In this document: piece by piece, positions 31,435 to 40,214 of the stretch
Layout of the letters: each line of letters opens with the position of its first letter
How positions within the stretch are numbered: the stretch's first letter is position 1
NCBI RefSeq assembly: GCF_003479605.1
Contig: NZ_QUHR01000004.1
Location: forward strand, 210,258 to 254,992
Direction: 5' to 3'
Source of the DNA: Roseburia sp. AF12-17LB
Lineage (GTDB): Bacteria; Bacillota; Clostridia; Lachnospirales; Lachnospiraceae
DNA length: 44,735 nucleotides
Program-made: the position numbers and the translations under genes
The notes under the pieces: generated by a model
The model's database searches: none
Told to the model about the DNA's origin: nothing
The model's input: only the letters and a program-made list of their open reading frames with translations

Positions 31435-33144
31435 TTACTGTTCAGTGTCTTCCGGTAAGATGAATTTTCCAACAAGTTCATCTAAGGAAGTTGCCTGTGC
31501 AGATAACTCCTGGCTGGTAGCAGAGGTCTCTTCTGCGGATGCGGAGTTGGACTGAACTACCTCAGAAATCTGGTTTACACCCTGTTCTGCCTGATCCATG
31601 GCATTTGCCTGAGTCTTAGCAACATCACTGATGTGCTTGGAAGATTCAGCAATCTGCTGGATACCATTTACAACGTTTCCGATAGATTCAGCAGCATGGT
31701 CTGCAGCAGCATTACCTTCAGCAATCTCCTGAAGGGCACCTTCGATTAAGTCTCTGGTATCTACAGCAGATTTGGTTGTCTGCTCTGCAAGCTGACGAAT
31801 CTGGTCAGCAACAACGGCGAATCCACGTCCTGCTTCGCCGGCTCTTGCAGCCTCGATAGAAGCATTCAGAGAAAGTAAGTTGGTCTGGGAAGCAATATCT
31901 TCGATTTCAGAAATAATATTTCCAATCTTCTTAGAAGTTTCATCAATACGTGCCATAGCATCAACCATGGCTTTCATTTCAGCACTGCTGTCTTCTGCTT
32001 CAGCAGCATACTGCTTTGCCTGATCATAAGCAATCTGAGCCTGATCAGCGGACTGTTCAATATTACTTGTAATATCAGTGATTGTTGCCTGAAGCTGTTG
32101 TACGGCACCGGCCTGCTCAGTAGCACCTTCTGCCATACTCTGGGAAGATTCTGCAAGGTTCATGGAACCGGCAGAAACCTGGGAAGAAGCTTCTCCAATC
32201 ATCTGGATAGTATGTACCATTGCATCACGCATGCCACGCATTGCGGTCAGTAACTGTTCGAAGTCACCGACATATTTGTCGGAATGCTCGGACTGAATGG
32301 TGTAATCACCATTTGCCATGCCCTCCATCAGAACACCTACATCAGTGATGAGTGCGTTTAGTGTTTCGGCCATTTCAGTAGAAGTGGCTACAATACTTGC
32401 AACTTCATCGTTGGATTTCACCTCCGGGAAAGGGTCATGTAAATTACCCTGTGCAAAAGTGCTAAGACGATTCTCCAGTGCGACTAAAGGTTTTGAAATT
32501 CCCCTTGCAATGGAAGCTCCCATCTTGGAAGAAACAAGGATGGATACGATAATAATTACAGCAATGATAATGATAAAAATAAGGGAAACAACAAAAAGTG
32601 TATCTGCTAAACGATCTCCTTCTGTTACTTTGGTATTCATCAAGTCCCTCATTCCGGAATAGATTTCATCATATAATGGGGCTACTTCATCAACCATTAT
32701 ATTCTGGGCTTTTGCGCTCTGACCCGGGTCAGTTGTTTTGCCGGTATCAATTGCTTTCTGCTCAGTAGTCCAGTAATCTTCCAGCTTGGTATCAATGGAA
32801 TCATAGATTTCCTGCTCTTTGCTGGTGGTAGTAACTTCATCTACGATTTCCCAATACTGTTCAAAAGTGGCCTTTCTTTCATCATGGGTATCGGACATCT
32901 GACTAATCAGACTGTCATCATCATATCCGATAATAGCACGGGTGGCAGATCGGGTATCGGTAAAGGCAACCATTGCTTTGCCGATGTCACCCTGTGAAAA
33001 ACCATAATTGTTCAGGGCATTCTTATACAGAGTCATGGTTACAATCAGCATAACCACACCAAGGACGGCTGCGATGGAGCAGGATGTCACGATAATACGG
33101 AATGCCTTCCCCAGACGTTTTCTAATTTTAAGATTCTCAAACAT
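31435..33144 (-). CDS. methyl-accepting chemotaxis protein
   Basis: A 569-residue receptor: membrane span at 17-40, an extracellular helical domain (~41-180, four-helix-bundle type), second span at 181-205, a HAMP region (~206-262), and the cytoplasmic signalling domain with the conserved hairpin tip EIEDIASQTNLLSLNASIEAA / GRGFAVVADQIRQLAEQT. It relays a stimulus to CheA/CheW. The ligand is unknown. A strong ribosome site (AAGGAGG) precedes the start on the minus strand. It stands alone here, with its own promoter, and shows no link with the B12 genes beyond proximity. Confidence 0.95.
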   Translation of the reverse strand: MFENLKIRKRLGKAFRIIVTSCSIAAVLGVVMLIVTMTLYKNALNNYGFSQGDIGKAMVAFTDTRSATRAIIGYDDDSLISQMSDTHDERKATFEQYWEIVDEVTTTSKEQEIYDSIDTKLEDYWTTEQKAIDTGKTTDPGQSAKAQNIMVDEVAPLYDEIYSGMRDLMNTKVTEGDRLADTLFVVSLIFIIIIAVIIIVSILVSSKMGASIARGISKPLVALENRLSTFAQGNLHDPFPEVKSNDEVASIVATSTEMAETLNALITDVGVLMEGMANGDYTIQSEHSDKYVGDFEQLLTAMRGMRDAMVHTIQMIGEASSQVSAGSMNLAESSQSMAEGATEQAGAVQQLQATITDITSNIEQSADQAQIAYDQAKQYAAEAEDSSAEMKAMVDAMARIDETSKKIGNIISEIEDIASQTNLLSLNASIEAARAGEAGRGFAVVADQIRQLAEQTTKSAVDTRDLIEGALQEIAEGNAAADHAAESIGNVVNGIQQIAESSKHISDVAKTQANAMDQAEQGVNQISEVVQSNSASAEETSATSQELSAQATSLDELVGKFILPEDTEQ

Positions 33145-33237
33145 AACGTTCCTCCTTCGTTATATACAATGGCACTATGGCACCAATTGCGTTATACAAT
33201 AGTAAAAGTAAAAGCGAAAATCTAAATATTTATCATA

Positions 33238-33266
33238 ATTTTACTACTTTATGGGAAATAAGTCAA
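33238..33266 (-). promoter_or_regulatory. promoter of the chemotaxis receptor gene
   Basis: On the minus strand, TTGACT (33266-33261) and TAAAAT (33243-33238) are 17 bp apart: a housekeeping-type promoter, not the flagellar sigma type often found before such genes. Confidence 0.6.
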
Positions 33267-33331
33267 AATTATTTAGACAATAAGTGACTTGGAAACTGAT
33301 TATTCCTCAAATTTGTTTAAACATATGAAAA

Positions 33332-33360
33332 TTGACATTTTTCCGGTGAACCGCTAAAAT
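33332..33360 (+). promoter_or_regulatory. promoter of the histidine phosphatase gene
   Basis: Perfect TTGACA (33332-33337), 17-bp gap, TAAAAT (33355-33360), about 40 bp before the start codon. Confidence 0.75.
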
Positions 33361-33399
33361 GACGAAGAACATAAATAAGGCATTAAGGGAGATAACAGT

Positions 33400-33933
33400 A
33401 TGGGATATGTATATTTTGTCCGGCACGGACAGACCATATGGAATGTAGAAAATAAGATATGTGGTGCAACAGATATTGCACTGACTGAGCTTGGACATAA
33501 GCAGGCAATTGAGACCGGAAAGAAAATATTAGAAGAAGGCATAAAGGCGGATGAAATATTATATTCCCCATTAATCCGGGCAAAAGATACTGCATTGCAT
33601 ATTTCGGAAATTACCGGAATTCCGGCAAGGGAAGAGCTTCGTTTAAAAGAGCAGAACTTTGGCAGATTTGAATCCACACCGCGGGATGGAACAGAATTTA
33701 AGATTGCAAAGGGACAGTTTATCACCCGCTATGACGGCGGAGAATCTATGCTGCATCTGGCACAGAGAATTTACAATCTTCTGGATGAAGTAACAGCTTC
33801 CGATAAGACTTATATTCTGGTGGCACACAATGGCATATCAAGAGTTGTGCAGTCCTATTTTTATGAAATGACCAATGAAGAATATGCTGCATTTGGCGTG
33901 AAGAACTGTGCCATATTAAAATATGAATTCTAA
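33400..33933 (+). CDS. histidine phosphatase family protein
   Basis: A 177-residue phosphoglycerate-mutase-like enzyme with the phosphohistidine motif VRHGQTIWN at its start and VAHNGISRVVQSYF with the second histidine. The substrate is not predictable; it is close in type to the CobC-like gene at 14053 but lacks its insert and lies outside the cobalamin cluster. GGGAGA precedes ATG 33400. It is followed after 23 bp by a small gene probably transcribed with it. Confidence 0.88.
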   Translation: MGYVYFVRHGQTIWNVENKICGATDIALTELGHKQAIETGKKILEEGIKADEILYSPLIRAKDTALHISEITGIPAREELRLKEQNFGRFESTPRDGTEFKIAKGQFITRYDGGESMLHLAQRIYNLLDEVTASDKTYILVAHNGISRVVQSYFYEMTNEEYAAFGVKNCAILKYEF

Positions 33934-33956
33934 GAGACGAAGGGCAGGAATGGAAA

Positions 33957-34244
33957 ATGAAACCGAAGTCGGAAAAGAGTATAGAGCTTTATCATATCAT
34001 GACAGAGCGAGGGTATCCGGAAGAATTCTGTGATGTCATTACCCGGAATCTGAATACGGATTTTACGGCACAGAGGATGTTATGGTATTTATCACACTAT
34101 GAATATCTGCCGGAGGGTGAAATTGTAGATGAAATGCTTGCCATTTTAAGTGACCGGAATGCGATTATGCAGAAAAAAGAATTAGAAAAAACCAATGCTG
34201 CATGGAATGAATTTCTGCAGCATGGTTTTGAAGAAAAAGAATAG
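33957..34244 (+). CDS. conserved hypothetical protein (95 aa)
   Basis: Soluble helical protein of 95 residues with RGYPEEFCDVITRNLNTDFTA followed by RMLWYLSHYEYLPEGEIVDEM and a charged tail. The sequence has the smooth composition of a real gene and an upstream AGGGCAGGAATGGA ribosome region. I do not recognise a named family. It ends one base before the convergent minus-strand gene, leaving no room for a terminator between them. Confidence 0.65.
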   Translation: MKPKSEKSIELYHIMTERGYPEEFCDVITRNLNTDFTAQRMLWYLSHYEYLPEGEIVDEMLAILSDRNAIMQKKELEKTNAAWNEFLQHGFEEKE

Positions 34245-34245
34245 T

Positions 34246-35739
34246 TCATCGGATTAATTTCATATCTTCGATAATAAAAGTCTTATCTTCCATATGATAT
34301 TCGCTGTGACAGAATGGACAATACCGCTGTCGTACTGCATCAAAGCTGGCACCGCAGCTATTACAGATAACGGAACTGATGGAGAATCCAGGTGGTTCCG
34401 GAGTGGAAATATTTCGCAAAAGAGTGACATCAATACAGTCACCGGTTTTGGAAATATTTCCATTTTTTTCGCTGTAATTTATCCACCAGGTTCGTAAGGT
34501 CATATGCAGCTGATTGTTTTCCACGGACAGATTTCTCAGTGTCATGCCACTGGTATAAGTCATTTCAATGATATCTTTGAAACGCTCGTCTAATGTACCA
34601 CCACGATAGGAAGAAAGCGTGGATGGGTCATTGGAAAATACCGCCATGCGTACAAGAGAAATCATCTGGCTTTCAAACTTTTCATAAGAGAAATTCGGAT
34701 CATAACGAAGCATCGTATCCTTTAACTTCCGTTTTGTACGCAGAAAGCCAAAAGCCGAAATATGTTTCATGCCATCCCGGTTGCCAAGCCCCATAAGAAG
34801 CAGCAAATCTCCTAACAGCAAGCCTAAGAATCCGCCACCAATTAGTGCGGCAAGATAAGCAGAGAACAGTGCCAGAGGAAGAATTTCCTGTTTTTCAATG
34901 AGAAAGAATGGGAAGAATCCAGCAAAAAATGTCAGCATGGTAAGTAAAATGGTATTGTGAAATACCTGCATATTCCGGTTAGAGGATGGATTTATTACAA
35001 AGGATAAATTCATGACACGGGGAAATAAATCCGTTATGCGAAATTTTGTACCGCAGTAAGGACAGCCTTCCGTCAGATTGGAAACCAGATTAACGGCACC
35101 ACAGCTTGGACAGGTTGCGGTAATAAAGGGAAGCTGCTGTTCGTTAGGGCTGTGTACAATTGTTTCATACATAACCTGCTCGGTATCACGGGAATAGAGT
35201 TCACCGGAAGTGTTGGAAAAAGAGAACTTATGGCGGATTTCTTCATAAGTTGTATCCGAGGTATACCAGGCACTCTTGTGGGTGAGACAGGCAGTACCAA
35301 AAGTATTTCCCTTTCCCGGAATGACACGGTTTTCCATATGAAGTCCCTTTTCCTTAAGACGTTCCTGCTGTAATTTCAGAAAATATGTAATATCACCATC
35401 ACAGCTTACCGGAGGAGTTTCATCTTCGTTCCACTGGTTATATTCTTTGGCAAACCGGTCATACATGCCTCTGCCTTTGTCCCAGGCAGGTTCGTAGTCG
35501 CGGAAAGCTTTGGCGTCTTTATGGAATTTCAATAATCGGAAACAGCCGAAGATGCCAAGGATAATACCGGCAGCCAGCAGCAGATAACGAGGCATCAGAT
35601 CAAGCTCTGTAACGGTAATGCAGGAAATAAGAATGGTTCCAAGGGCAATGAAGAAGATGCCCTGTGCCAGGTATTTCCGGTCCGGTTCTGTTACTTCAAA
35701 GGTACGTTTTTTACTGGATAGGTTGGATAAGATACTCAT
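34246..35739 (-). CDS. membrane protein with two zinc ribbons and a Tim44-like domain
   Basis: The 497-residue protein has hydrophobic segments at ~26-40 and ~51-68, a soluble stretch, a zinc ribbon CPSC...CPYC (Cys210, 213, 226, 229), further spans at ~264-281 and ~288-317, then a soluble part resembling Tim44-like/YbaK-type domains (FSYEKFESQMISLVRMAVFSND, SVENNQLHMTLRTWWINYSE) and a second zinc ribbon CNSC...CPFC near the C-terminus. Function unknown; Tim44-like domains sit at membranes and may bind lipid or protein. A ribosome site (AAGGAGT on the minus strand) precedes the start. The Tim44 assignment is only moderately secure. Confidence 0.7.
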   Translation of the reverse strand: MSILSNLSSKKRTFEVTEPDRKYLAQGIFFIALGTILISCITVTELDLMPRYLLLAAGIILGIFGCFRLLKFHKDAKAFRDYEPAWDKGRGMYDRFAKEYNQWNEDETPPVSCDGDITYFLKLQQERLKEKGLHMENRVIPGKGNTFGTACLTHKSAWYTSDTTYEEIRHKFSFSNTSGELYSRDTEQVMYETIVHSPNEQQLPFITATCPSCGAVNLVSNLTEGCPYCGTKFRITDLFPRVMNLSFVINPSSNRNMQVFHNTILLTMLTFFAGFFPFFLIEKQEILPLALFSAYLAALIGGGFLGLLLGDLLLLMGLGNRDGMKHISAFGFLRTKRKLKDTMLRYDPNFSYEKFESQMISLVRMAVFSNDPSTLSSYRGGTLDERFKDIIEMTYTSGMTLRNLSVENNQLHMTLRTWWINYSEKNGNISKTGDCIDVTLLRNISTPEPPGFSISSVICNSCGASFDAVRQRYCPFCHSEYHMEDKTFIIEDMKLIR

Positions 35740-35810
35740 GGAGACTCCTTTCTGAAGGATTTCTTAAAGTTAAAATAAGCATTTGATAAGTCACTATTAA
35801 GTTAGTACGC

Positions 35811-35858
35811 AGTGCATCTTGAAAATCGAAGATTTTCAAGATGTACGTGCTTCGCACT
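35811..35858. repeat. palindromic intergenic element
   Basis: A perfect 13-bp stem CATCTTGAAAATC (35815-35827) / GATTTTCAAGATG (35831-35843) with a 3-base loop, framed by AGTGC (35811-35815) and GCACT (35854-35858). No T-run, so not a classic terminator. The boxed outer repeats and long inner hairpin look like a dispersed short repeat of the REP or mini-transposon sort. Confidence 0.65.
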
Positions 35859-35898
35859 ATCATCTCATTATATCACACTTCAGAAAGAAGATAAATCA

Positions 35899-36267
35899 TC
35901 AGCCGATATGGATGCCGAGAAGCTCTAAGAGGAAGAAGACTAGCGGAATCGTAAAGACGGAGCAAAGTGTCATGACAAAGCAGGTCTTTGAAGCAAATTC
36001 CGCATCGGAATGGTAGTTTTCTGCCATCATCGGAATGGCGGACATGGCTGGCATACATGCCATCAGGGTAAGAATGGTTGTTTCGGTCGGAGTAAGGAAA
36101 TGTGATACCACGGCTGCAACACCAACCGGAATCAGAATCATTTTGACAATTACCAGAAAGAAATAATCATAAATAAAGTCGAGATTCTTTAAGGAAATAT
36201 AAGAAAGAGTTGCACTCAGGAAAATCAGCGCAAGACTGAAGCTTACATTTCCAACAGAGGTAATTGT
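35899..36267 (-). pseudogene. AEC-family (auxin efflux carrier type) transporter, C-terminal fragment
   Basis: On the minus strand the frame from ~36267 to the stop at 35899-35901 encodes about 122 residues typical of the last four spans of AEC permeases: SFSLALIFLSATLSYI, MILIPVGVAAVVSHF, then ILTLMACMPAMSAIPMMAENY and FVMTLCSVFTIPLVFFLLELL. Whole AEC proteins are ~310 residues. The N-terminal part is missing: at ~36268 the sequence turns abruptly into a piece of an aminotransferase on the other strand. Confidence 0.8.
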
Positions 36268-36268
36268 A

Positions 36269-36637
36269 TGTTATTCCAGCAGCTTTTCCAAGGTTGTGGC
36301 ACCGGGGCTTCGTGTGGGATTTATGATTGCCAACAAGAAGATTATAGAACATGGAACACTGTTAAAACAGTTTACCGATGTACATACAAATATTCTTGCA
36401 CAGATGATTGTTTATGAGTATTATAAGAATTATGATATTAAGAAACATATTGCAGAGGTATCCGCTTTCTATGCGAAAAAGAGCGAATATATGTGCAAAT
36501 TAATCAGGGAAAAGCTTCCAAAGGCGATAAAGTGTATTGAGCCGGATGGCGGAATGTTTGTATGGTGTACCGATACCTCTGGTAAGATTAACATAGCTTG
36601 TCACATATTGGCTATGAGAAAAGCTTTAGCTTTCTGA
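36269..36637 (+). pseudogene. PLP-dependent aminotransferase, internal fragment
   Basis: About 122 codons from ~36269: YSSSFSKVVAPGLRVGFM, containing the PLP-binding lysine, followed by HGTLLKQFTDVHTNILAQM and EPDGGMFVWCTD. This is the middle-to-late part of a class I aminotransferase of the 2-aminoadipate/MocR type. Both ends are wrong: the N-terminal ~230 residues are absent, and after residue ~110 the sequence (SGKINIACHILAMRKALAF) no longer fits the family. A non-functional remnant. Confidence 0.75.
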
Positions 36638-36653
36638 AAAATGAGGTTCTTTC

Positions 36654-36682
36654 TTGTACTTTTATTCATAATAAGGTATACT
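36654..36682 (+). promoter_or_regulatory. promoter of thrH
   Basis: TTGTAC (36654-36659) and TATACT (36677-36682) are 17 bp apart, about 50 bp before the thrH start. Confidence 0.6.
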
Positions 36683-36731
36683 TTAGGGAAGTAATTTGTT
36701 GAATTAAATATGTTTGTATGGAGGATTAATT

Positions 36732-37337
36732 ATGGACATGAACATTGTATGCCTTGATCTGGAAGGAGTATTGGTACCGGAAATCTGGATTGCATTTGCA
36801 GAAGCAAGCGGAATCCCTGAATTAAAGAGAACTACAAGAGACGAACCGGATTACGATAAATTGATGAAATGGAGACTTGGCATCTTAAAAGAACATGGAC
36901 TTGGATTAAAAGAGATTCAGGAAACCATCGCAAAAATCGACCCGATGCCGGGAGCAAAAGAGTTCTTAGATGAACTTCGTTCCATGACACAGGTTATCAT
37001 CATCAGTGATACCTTTACCCAGTTTGCAGGACCTCTGATGAAGAAATTAGGCTGGCCTACCATTTTCTGCAATTCTCTGGAGGTGGCAGAGGACGGTGAG
37101 ATTACCGGATTTAAGATGAGAATTGAAAATTCCAAGCTGACTACAGTAAAAGCATTACAGTCCATTGGTTATGAGACGATTGCCAGCGGAGACAGCCACA
37201 ATGACCTAGGCATGATTGAGGCGAGTAAAGCAGGATTCTTATTCCGCAGCACCGAGCAGATTAAGAAAGATCATCCGGAACTGCCTGCATTTGAGACTTA
37301 TGATGAATTAATGGAAGCAATCAAGAAGGCTCTTTAA
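36732..37337 (+). CDS. thrH: ThrH: phosphoserine phosphatase / homoserine phosphotransferase
   Basis: A 201-residue HAD-family enzyme. The N-terminal CLDLEGVLVPEIW has the nucleophile aspartate (Asp9), TQVIIISDTF the second motif, and SGDSHNDLGMIEASKAGF the acidic metal-binding motif. ThrH-type proteins dephosphorylate phosphoserine and can pass the phosphate to homoserine. Start set at ATG 36732 with GGAGG upstream; an in-frame ATG at 36714 has none. It lies 2 bp before the next gene and so shares its transcript. Confidence 0.9.
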   Translation: MDMNIVCLDLEGVLVPEIWIAFAEASGIPELKRTTRDEPDYDKLMKWRLGILKEHGLGLKEIQETIAKIDPMPGAKEFLDELRSMTQVIIISDTFTQFAGPLMKKLGWPTIFCNSLEVAEDGEITGFKMRIENSKLTTVKALQSIGYETIASGDSHNDLGMIEASKAGFLFRSTEQIKKDHPELPAFETYDELMEAIKKAL

Positions 37338-37339
37338 TT

Positions 37340-38395
37340 ATGGCAGAGGAAAACCAGACAACCCACAAACGCCGGGTGCGTTACAGTGGAAAATATCCGA
37401 AGAAATTTGAAGAAAAATATAAAGAACTTCAGCCGGAAAAATATAAAGATACGATTGAGCATGTAATAAAAAAAGGAAACACACCTGCCGGAATGCATAT
37501 TTCCATAATGGTAAATGAAATTCTGGATTTCTTAAAAATCCAGCCGGGAGAAACAGGCTTTGATGCGACCTTGGGATATGGCGGTCATACGAAAGCCATG
37601 CTGCAGTGCTTAAAAGGGCAGGGACACATCTATGCAACGGATGTAGACCCGGAGGAATCAGCCAGGACAAGAAAGCGGTTAGAAGAGGCCGGTTTTGGAG
37701 AAGATATTCTGACAATACGATTACAGAATTTCTGTACGATAGATGAAATTGCAAAAGAAGCCGGCGGATTTGATTTTATTCTTGCGGACCTGGGTGTATC
37801 TTCCATGCAGATTGATAATCCGAAGCGTGGATTTTCTTTTAAAGTGGATGGCCCACTGGATTTACGGCTGAACCAGGAAGCCGGAATCAGTGCAGCAGAA
37901 CGCCTGGCTGCCATTACAAAGGATGAACTGGCGGGAATGCTTTATGAAAATTCGGATGAGCCATACTGTGAAGAACTGGCAAAAGCGATTACCGATGAGA
38001 TTCGAAAAGGCAACCGGATTGATACCACCACAAAGTTAAGGAATATCATTGAAAAGACGCTTGATTTTCTACCGGAAAAAGAGAAGAAGGATACGATAAA
38101 AAAGACCTGCCAGCGAACCTTCCAGGCACTTCGTATTGATGTGAACCGTGAATTTGAAGTACTGTATGAATTCATGGAGAAACTGCCGGATGCATTGAAA
38201 CCGGGCGGAAGAGCTGCAATTTTAACTTTCCATTCCGGCGAAGACAAGTTAGTAAAGAAAGCATTAAAAGAAGGCTATCGGGCAGGCATTTATGCCGATT
38301 ATGCCAAAGATGTAATCCGCCCATCTGCACAGGAGTGTGCGCAGAACGGACGGGCACGTTCTACTAAGATGCGCTGGGCAATTAAGGCAGAGTAG
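37340..38395 (+). CDS. RsmH-type methyltransferase (16S rRNA C1402 N4), non-dcw paralogue
   Basis: A 351-residue SAM methyltransferase with RsmH signatures: HISIMVNEILDFL, GFDATLGYGGHTKAML (SAM loop), LADLGVSSMQIDNPKRGFSF, LDLRLN, TFQALRIDVNREFEVL and ILTFHSGEDKLVKKAL. Residues 1-~50 are a basic extension absent from standard RsmH (~310). In most bacteria RsmH sits beside ftsL and pbp genes; here it follows thrH. Clostridia often have a second such gene, so this may be a paralogue with another target. Confidence 0.85.
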   Translation: MAEENQTTHKRRVRYSGKYPKKFEEKYKELQPEKYKDTIEHVIKKGNTPAGMHISIMVNEILDFLKIQPGETGFDATLGYGGHTKAMLQCLKGQGHIYATDVDPEESARTRKRLEEAGFGEDILTIRLQNFCTIDEIAKEAGGFDFILADLGVSSMQIDNPKRGFSFKVDGPLDLRLNQEAGISAAERLAAITKDELAGMLYENSDEPYCEELAKAITDEIRKGNRIDTTTKLRNIIEKTLDFLPEKEKKDTIKKTCQRTFQALRIDVNREFEVLYEFMEKLPDALKPGGRAAILTFHSGEDKLVKKALKEGYRAGIYADYAKDVIRPSAQECAQNGRARSTKMRWAIKAE

Positions 38396-38417
38396 GTTAT
38401 TTTGAAAATACAATGAG

Positions 38418-40088
38418 ATGGAGACGAAAACAGTGAAAATGAAAAGAAAACAGATTGGTATGCTGGTATTTATTGCGATTATCGTGATACTTATGGTCGT
38501 AACAAGCCAGACACCTGGAACAATTGCTGATGCTGACAGCTATCAGTGTAAAGCTTATGCGACAATTTTATCATTGCTTCCGCCGGTTATTGCAATCGGA
38601 CTGGCACTGATTACCAAGGAAGTATATACCTCACTTCTGGCAGGAATTATTGCAGGAGGTTTGCTGTATTCCAACTTCAACCTTGAGTTGATGATAAATA
38701 CCATTTTCTTCCAAGAAGAGGGCGGTATGGTATACAAGCTTGCGAATGCATGGAATGTGGGAATTTTAGTATTCCTTGTCATGCTTGGCATTTTGGTATC
38801 CCTTCTTAACCGTGCAGGTGGTTCTGCCGCATTTGGAAAGTGGGCATCCCGGCATATTAAAACCAGAATCGGAGCGCAGATTTCCGTTATGATTCTTGGT
38901 GTATTGATTTTCGTGGATGATTATTTTAACTGTCTGACCGTAGGAAGTGTAATGCGTCCGGTTACAGACCGGCACAAGGTGTCCCGTGCAAAATTATCTT
39001 ATATTATTGATGCAACGGCAGCACCGGTATGTATCATCGCACCAATCAGCTCCTGGGCAGCAGCAGTTACTTCTTCTGTTCCGGCAGATTCCGGAATCAA
39101 TGGATTTGCGGTATTTATCCAGACAATTCCATATAACTTATATGCATTGCTGACATTGGTAATGTTAATTGGAATTACTCTTTTGCGCGTGGATTTCGGA
39201 CCGATGAAAACCCATGAAATGAATGCAATCAAAGGTGATTTGTTTACCACACCGGGAAGACCGTATGAAGATAATGAAGAGGAAGTTGTAAAAGAAAACT
39301 CTCACGTACTGGATTTGATTCTTCCGGTAGCTGTGTTGATTGTAAGCTGTATCGTAGCCATGATTTATACCGGTGGCTTCTTCAGCGGAACTTCCTTTGT
39401 AGAGGCATTCTCTGGCTGTGATGCTTCCGTCGGACTGGTTCTTGGCGGCGCAGTAACACTGGTATTTACTTTTATCTATTACATGTTGCGTGATGTTTTA
39501 TCCTTTAAGGAATTTACCGAATGTATTCCGGAAGGATTTAAGGCGATGATTGCTCCGATTCTGATTCTGACTATGGCATGGACCTTATCCGGAATGACCA
39601 ATCTCTTAGGAGCAAAAGTATTCGTGGCTGATCTGGTAGCAAATTCAGCAAATGCAATGCAGGGCTTCCTGCCAATGATTATCTTCCTGGTAGCAGCGTT
39701 CTTAGCATTTGCAACCGGAACCTCCTGGGGAACCTTCAGTATTCTGATTCCGATTGTCCTTGGTGTATTCCCAAGCGGACAGATGATGGTAATCTCCATT
39801 GCGTCCTGTCTGGCAGGAGCAGTTTGTGGAGACCATTGCTCACCGATTTCAGATACCACAATTATGGCATCTGCCGGTGGCCACTGTGAGCATGTTAACC
39901 ATGTAGCAACCCAGCTTCCGTATGCATTGACAGTTGCAGCAGTCTGCTTACTGGGCTATTTCCTGATTGGTATCCTGCAGGCAGCAGGACTGGCAGGAAT
40001 TTCATGGCTGGCACTTCCGGTTTGTATCGTGGTATTAATTGGCGTATTATTCGTAATTCGTTCCAGAACAGGACGGGAAGAAATTTAA
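38418..40088 (+). CDS. Na+/H+ antiporter, NhaC family
   Basis: The 556-residue membrane protein has about 11-12 spans and NhaC-family features: VIAIGLALITKEVYTSLLAG, ILIFVDDYFNCLTVGSVMRP (acidic pair in a membrane helix), ISSWAAAVTS and FATGTSWGTFSILIPI followed by GDHCSPISDTTIMASAG. Such proteins exchange sodium or carry organic substrates (some NhaC relatives move lactate, malate or amines). ATG 38418 has a poor ribosome site; GTG 38433 or ATG 38439 are alternatives. A terminator follows. Confidence 0.88.
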   Translation: METKTVKMKRKQIGMLVFIAIIVILMVVTSQTPGTIADADSYQCKAYATILSLLPPVIAIGLALITKEVYTSLLAGIIAGGLLYSNFNLELMINTIFFQEEGGMVYKLANAWNVGILVFLVMLGILVSLLNRAGGSAAFGKWASRHIKTRIGAQISVMILGVLIFVDDYFNCLTVGSVMRPVTDRHKVSRAKLSYIIDATAAPVCIIAPISSWAAAVTSSVPADSGINGFAVFIQTIPYNLYALLTLVMLIGITLLRVDFGPMKTHEMNAIKGDLFTTPGRPYEDNEEEVVKENSHVLDLILPVAVLIVSCIVAMIYTGGFFSGTSFVEAFSGCDASVGLVLGGAVTLVFTFIYYMLRDVLSFKEFTECIPEGFKAMIAPILILTMAWTLSGMTNLLGAKVFVADLVANSANAMQGFLPMIIFLVAAFLAFATGTSWGTFSILIPIVLGVFPSGQMMVISIASCLAGAVCGDHCSPISDTTIMASAGGHCEHVNHVATQLPYALTVAAVCLLGYFLIGILQAAGLAGISWLALPVCIVVLIGVLFVIRSRTGREEI

Positions 40089-40103
40089 AAAATAAAAAAG
40101 ATA

Positions 40104-40136
40104 ATGCGGGATACGGAATTGGTGTCCCGCATTTTT
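40104..40136 (+). terminator. rho-independent terminator
   Basis: ATGCGGGATAC (40104-40114) pairs with GTGTCCCGCAT (40122-40132), one G-T pair, 7-base loop, followed by five T. Confidence 0.92.
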
Positions 40137-40214
40137 GTACAATAGAATCTATAATAAAAATAATTTGAAAATTTGAAACAAAAGAAACATAAAATAGCAG
40201 AAAAGAGGAAAAAA

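Noticed and set aside
31435..33144. Chemotaxis receptor as part of the B12/ABC system
   Set aside because: It is convergent, separated by a bidirectional terminator, and has its own promoter; only proximity links them.
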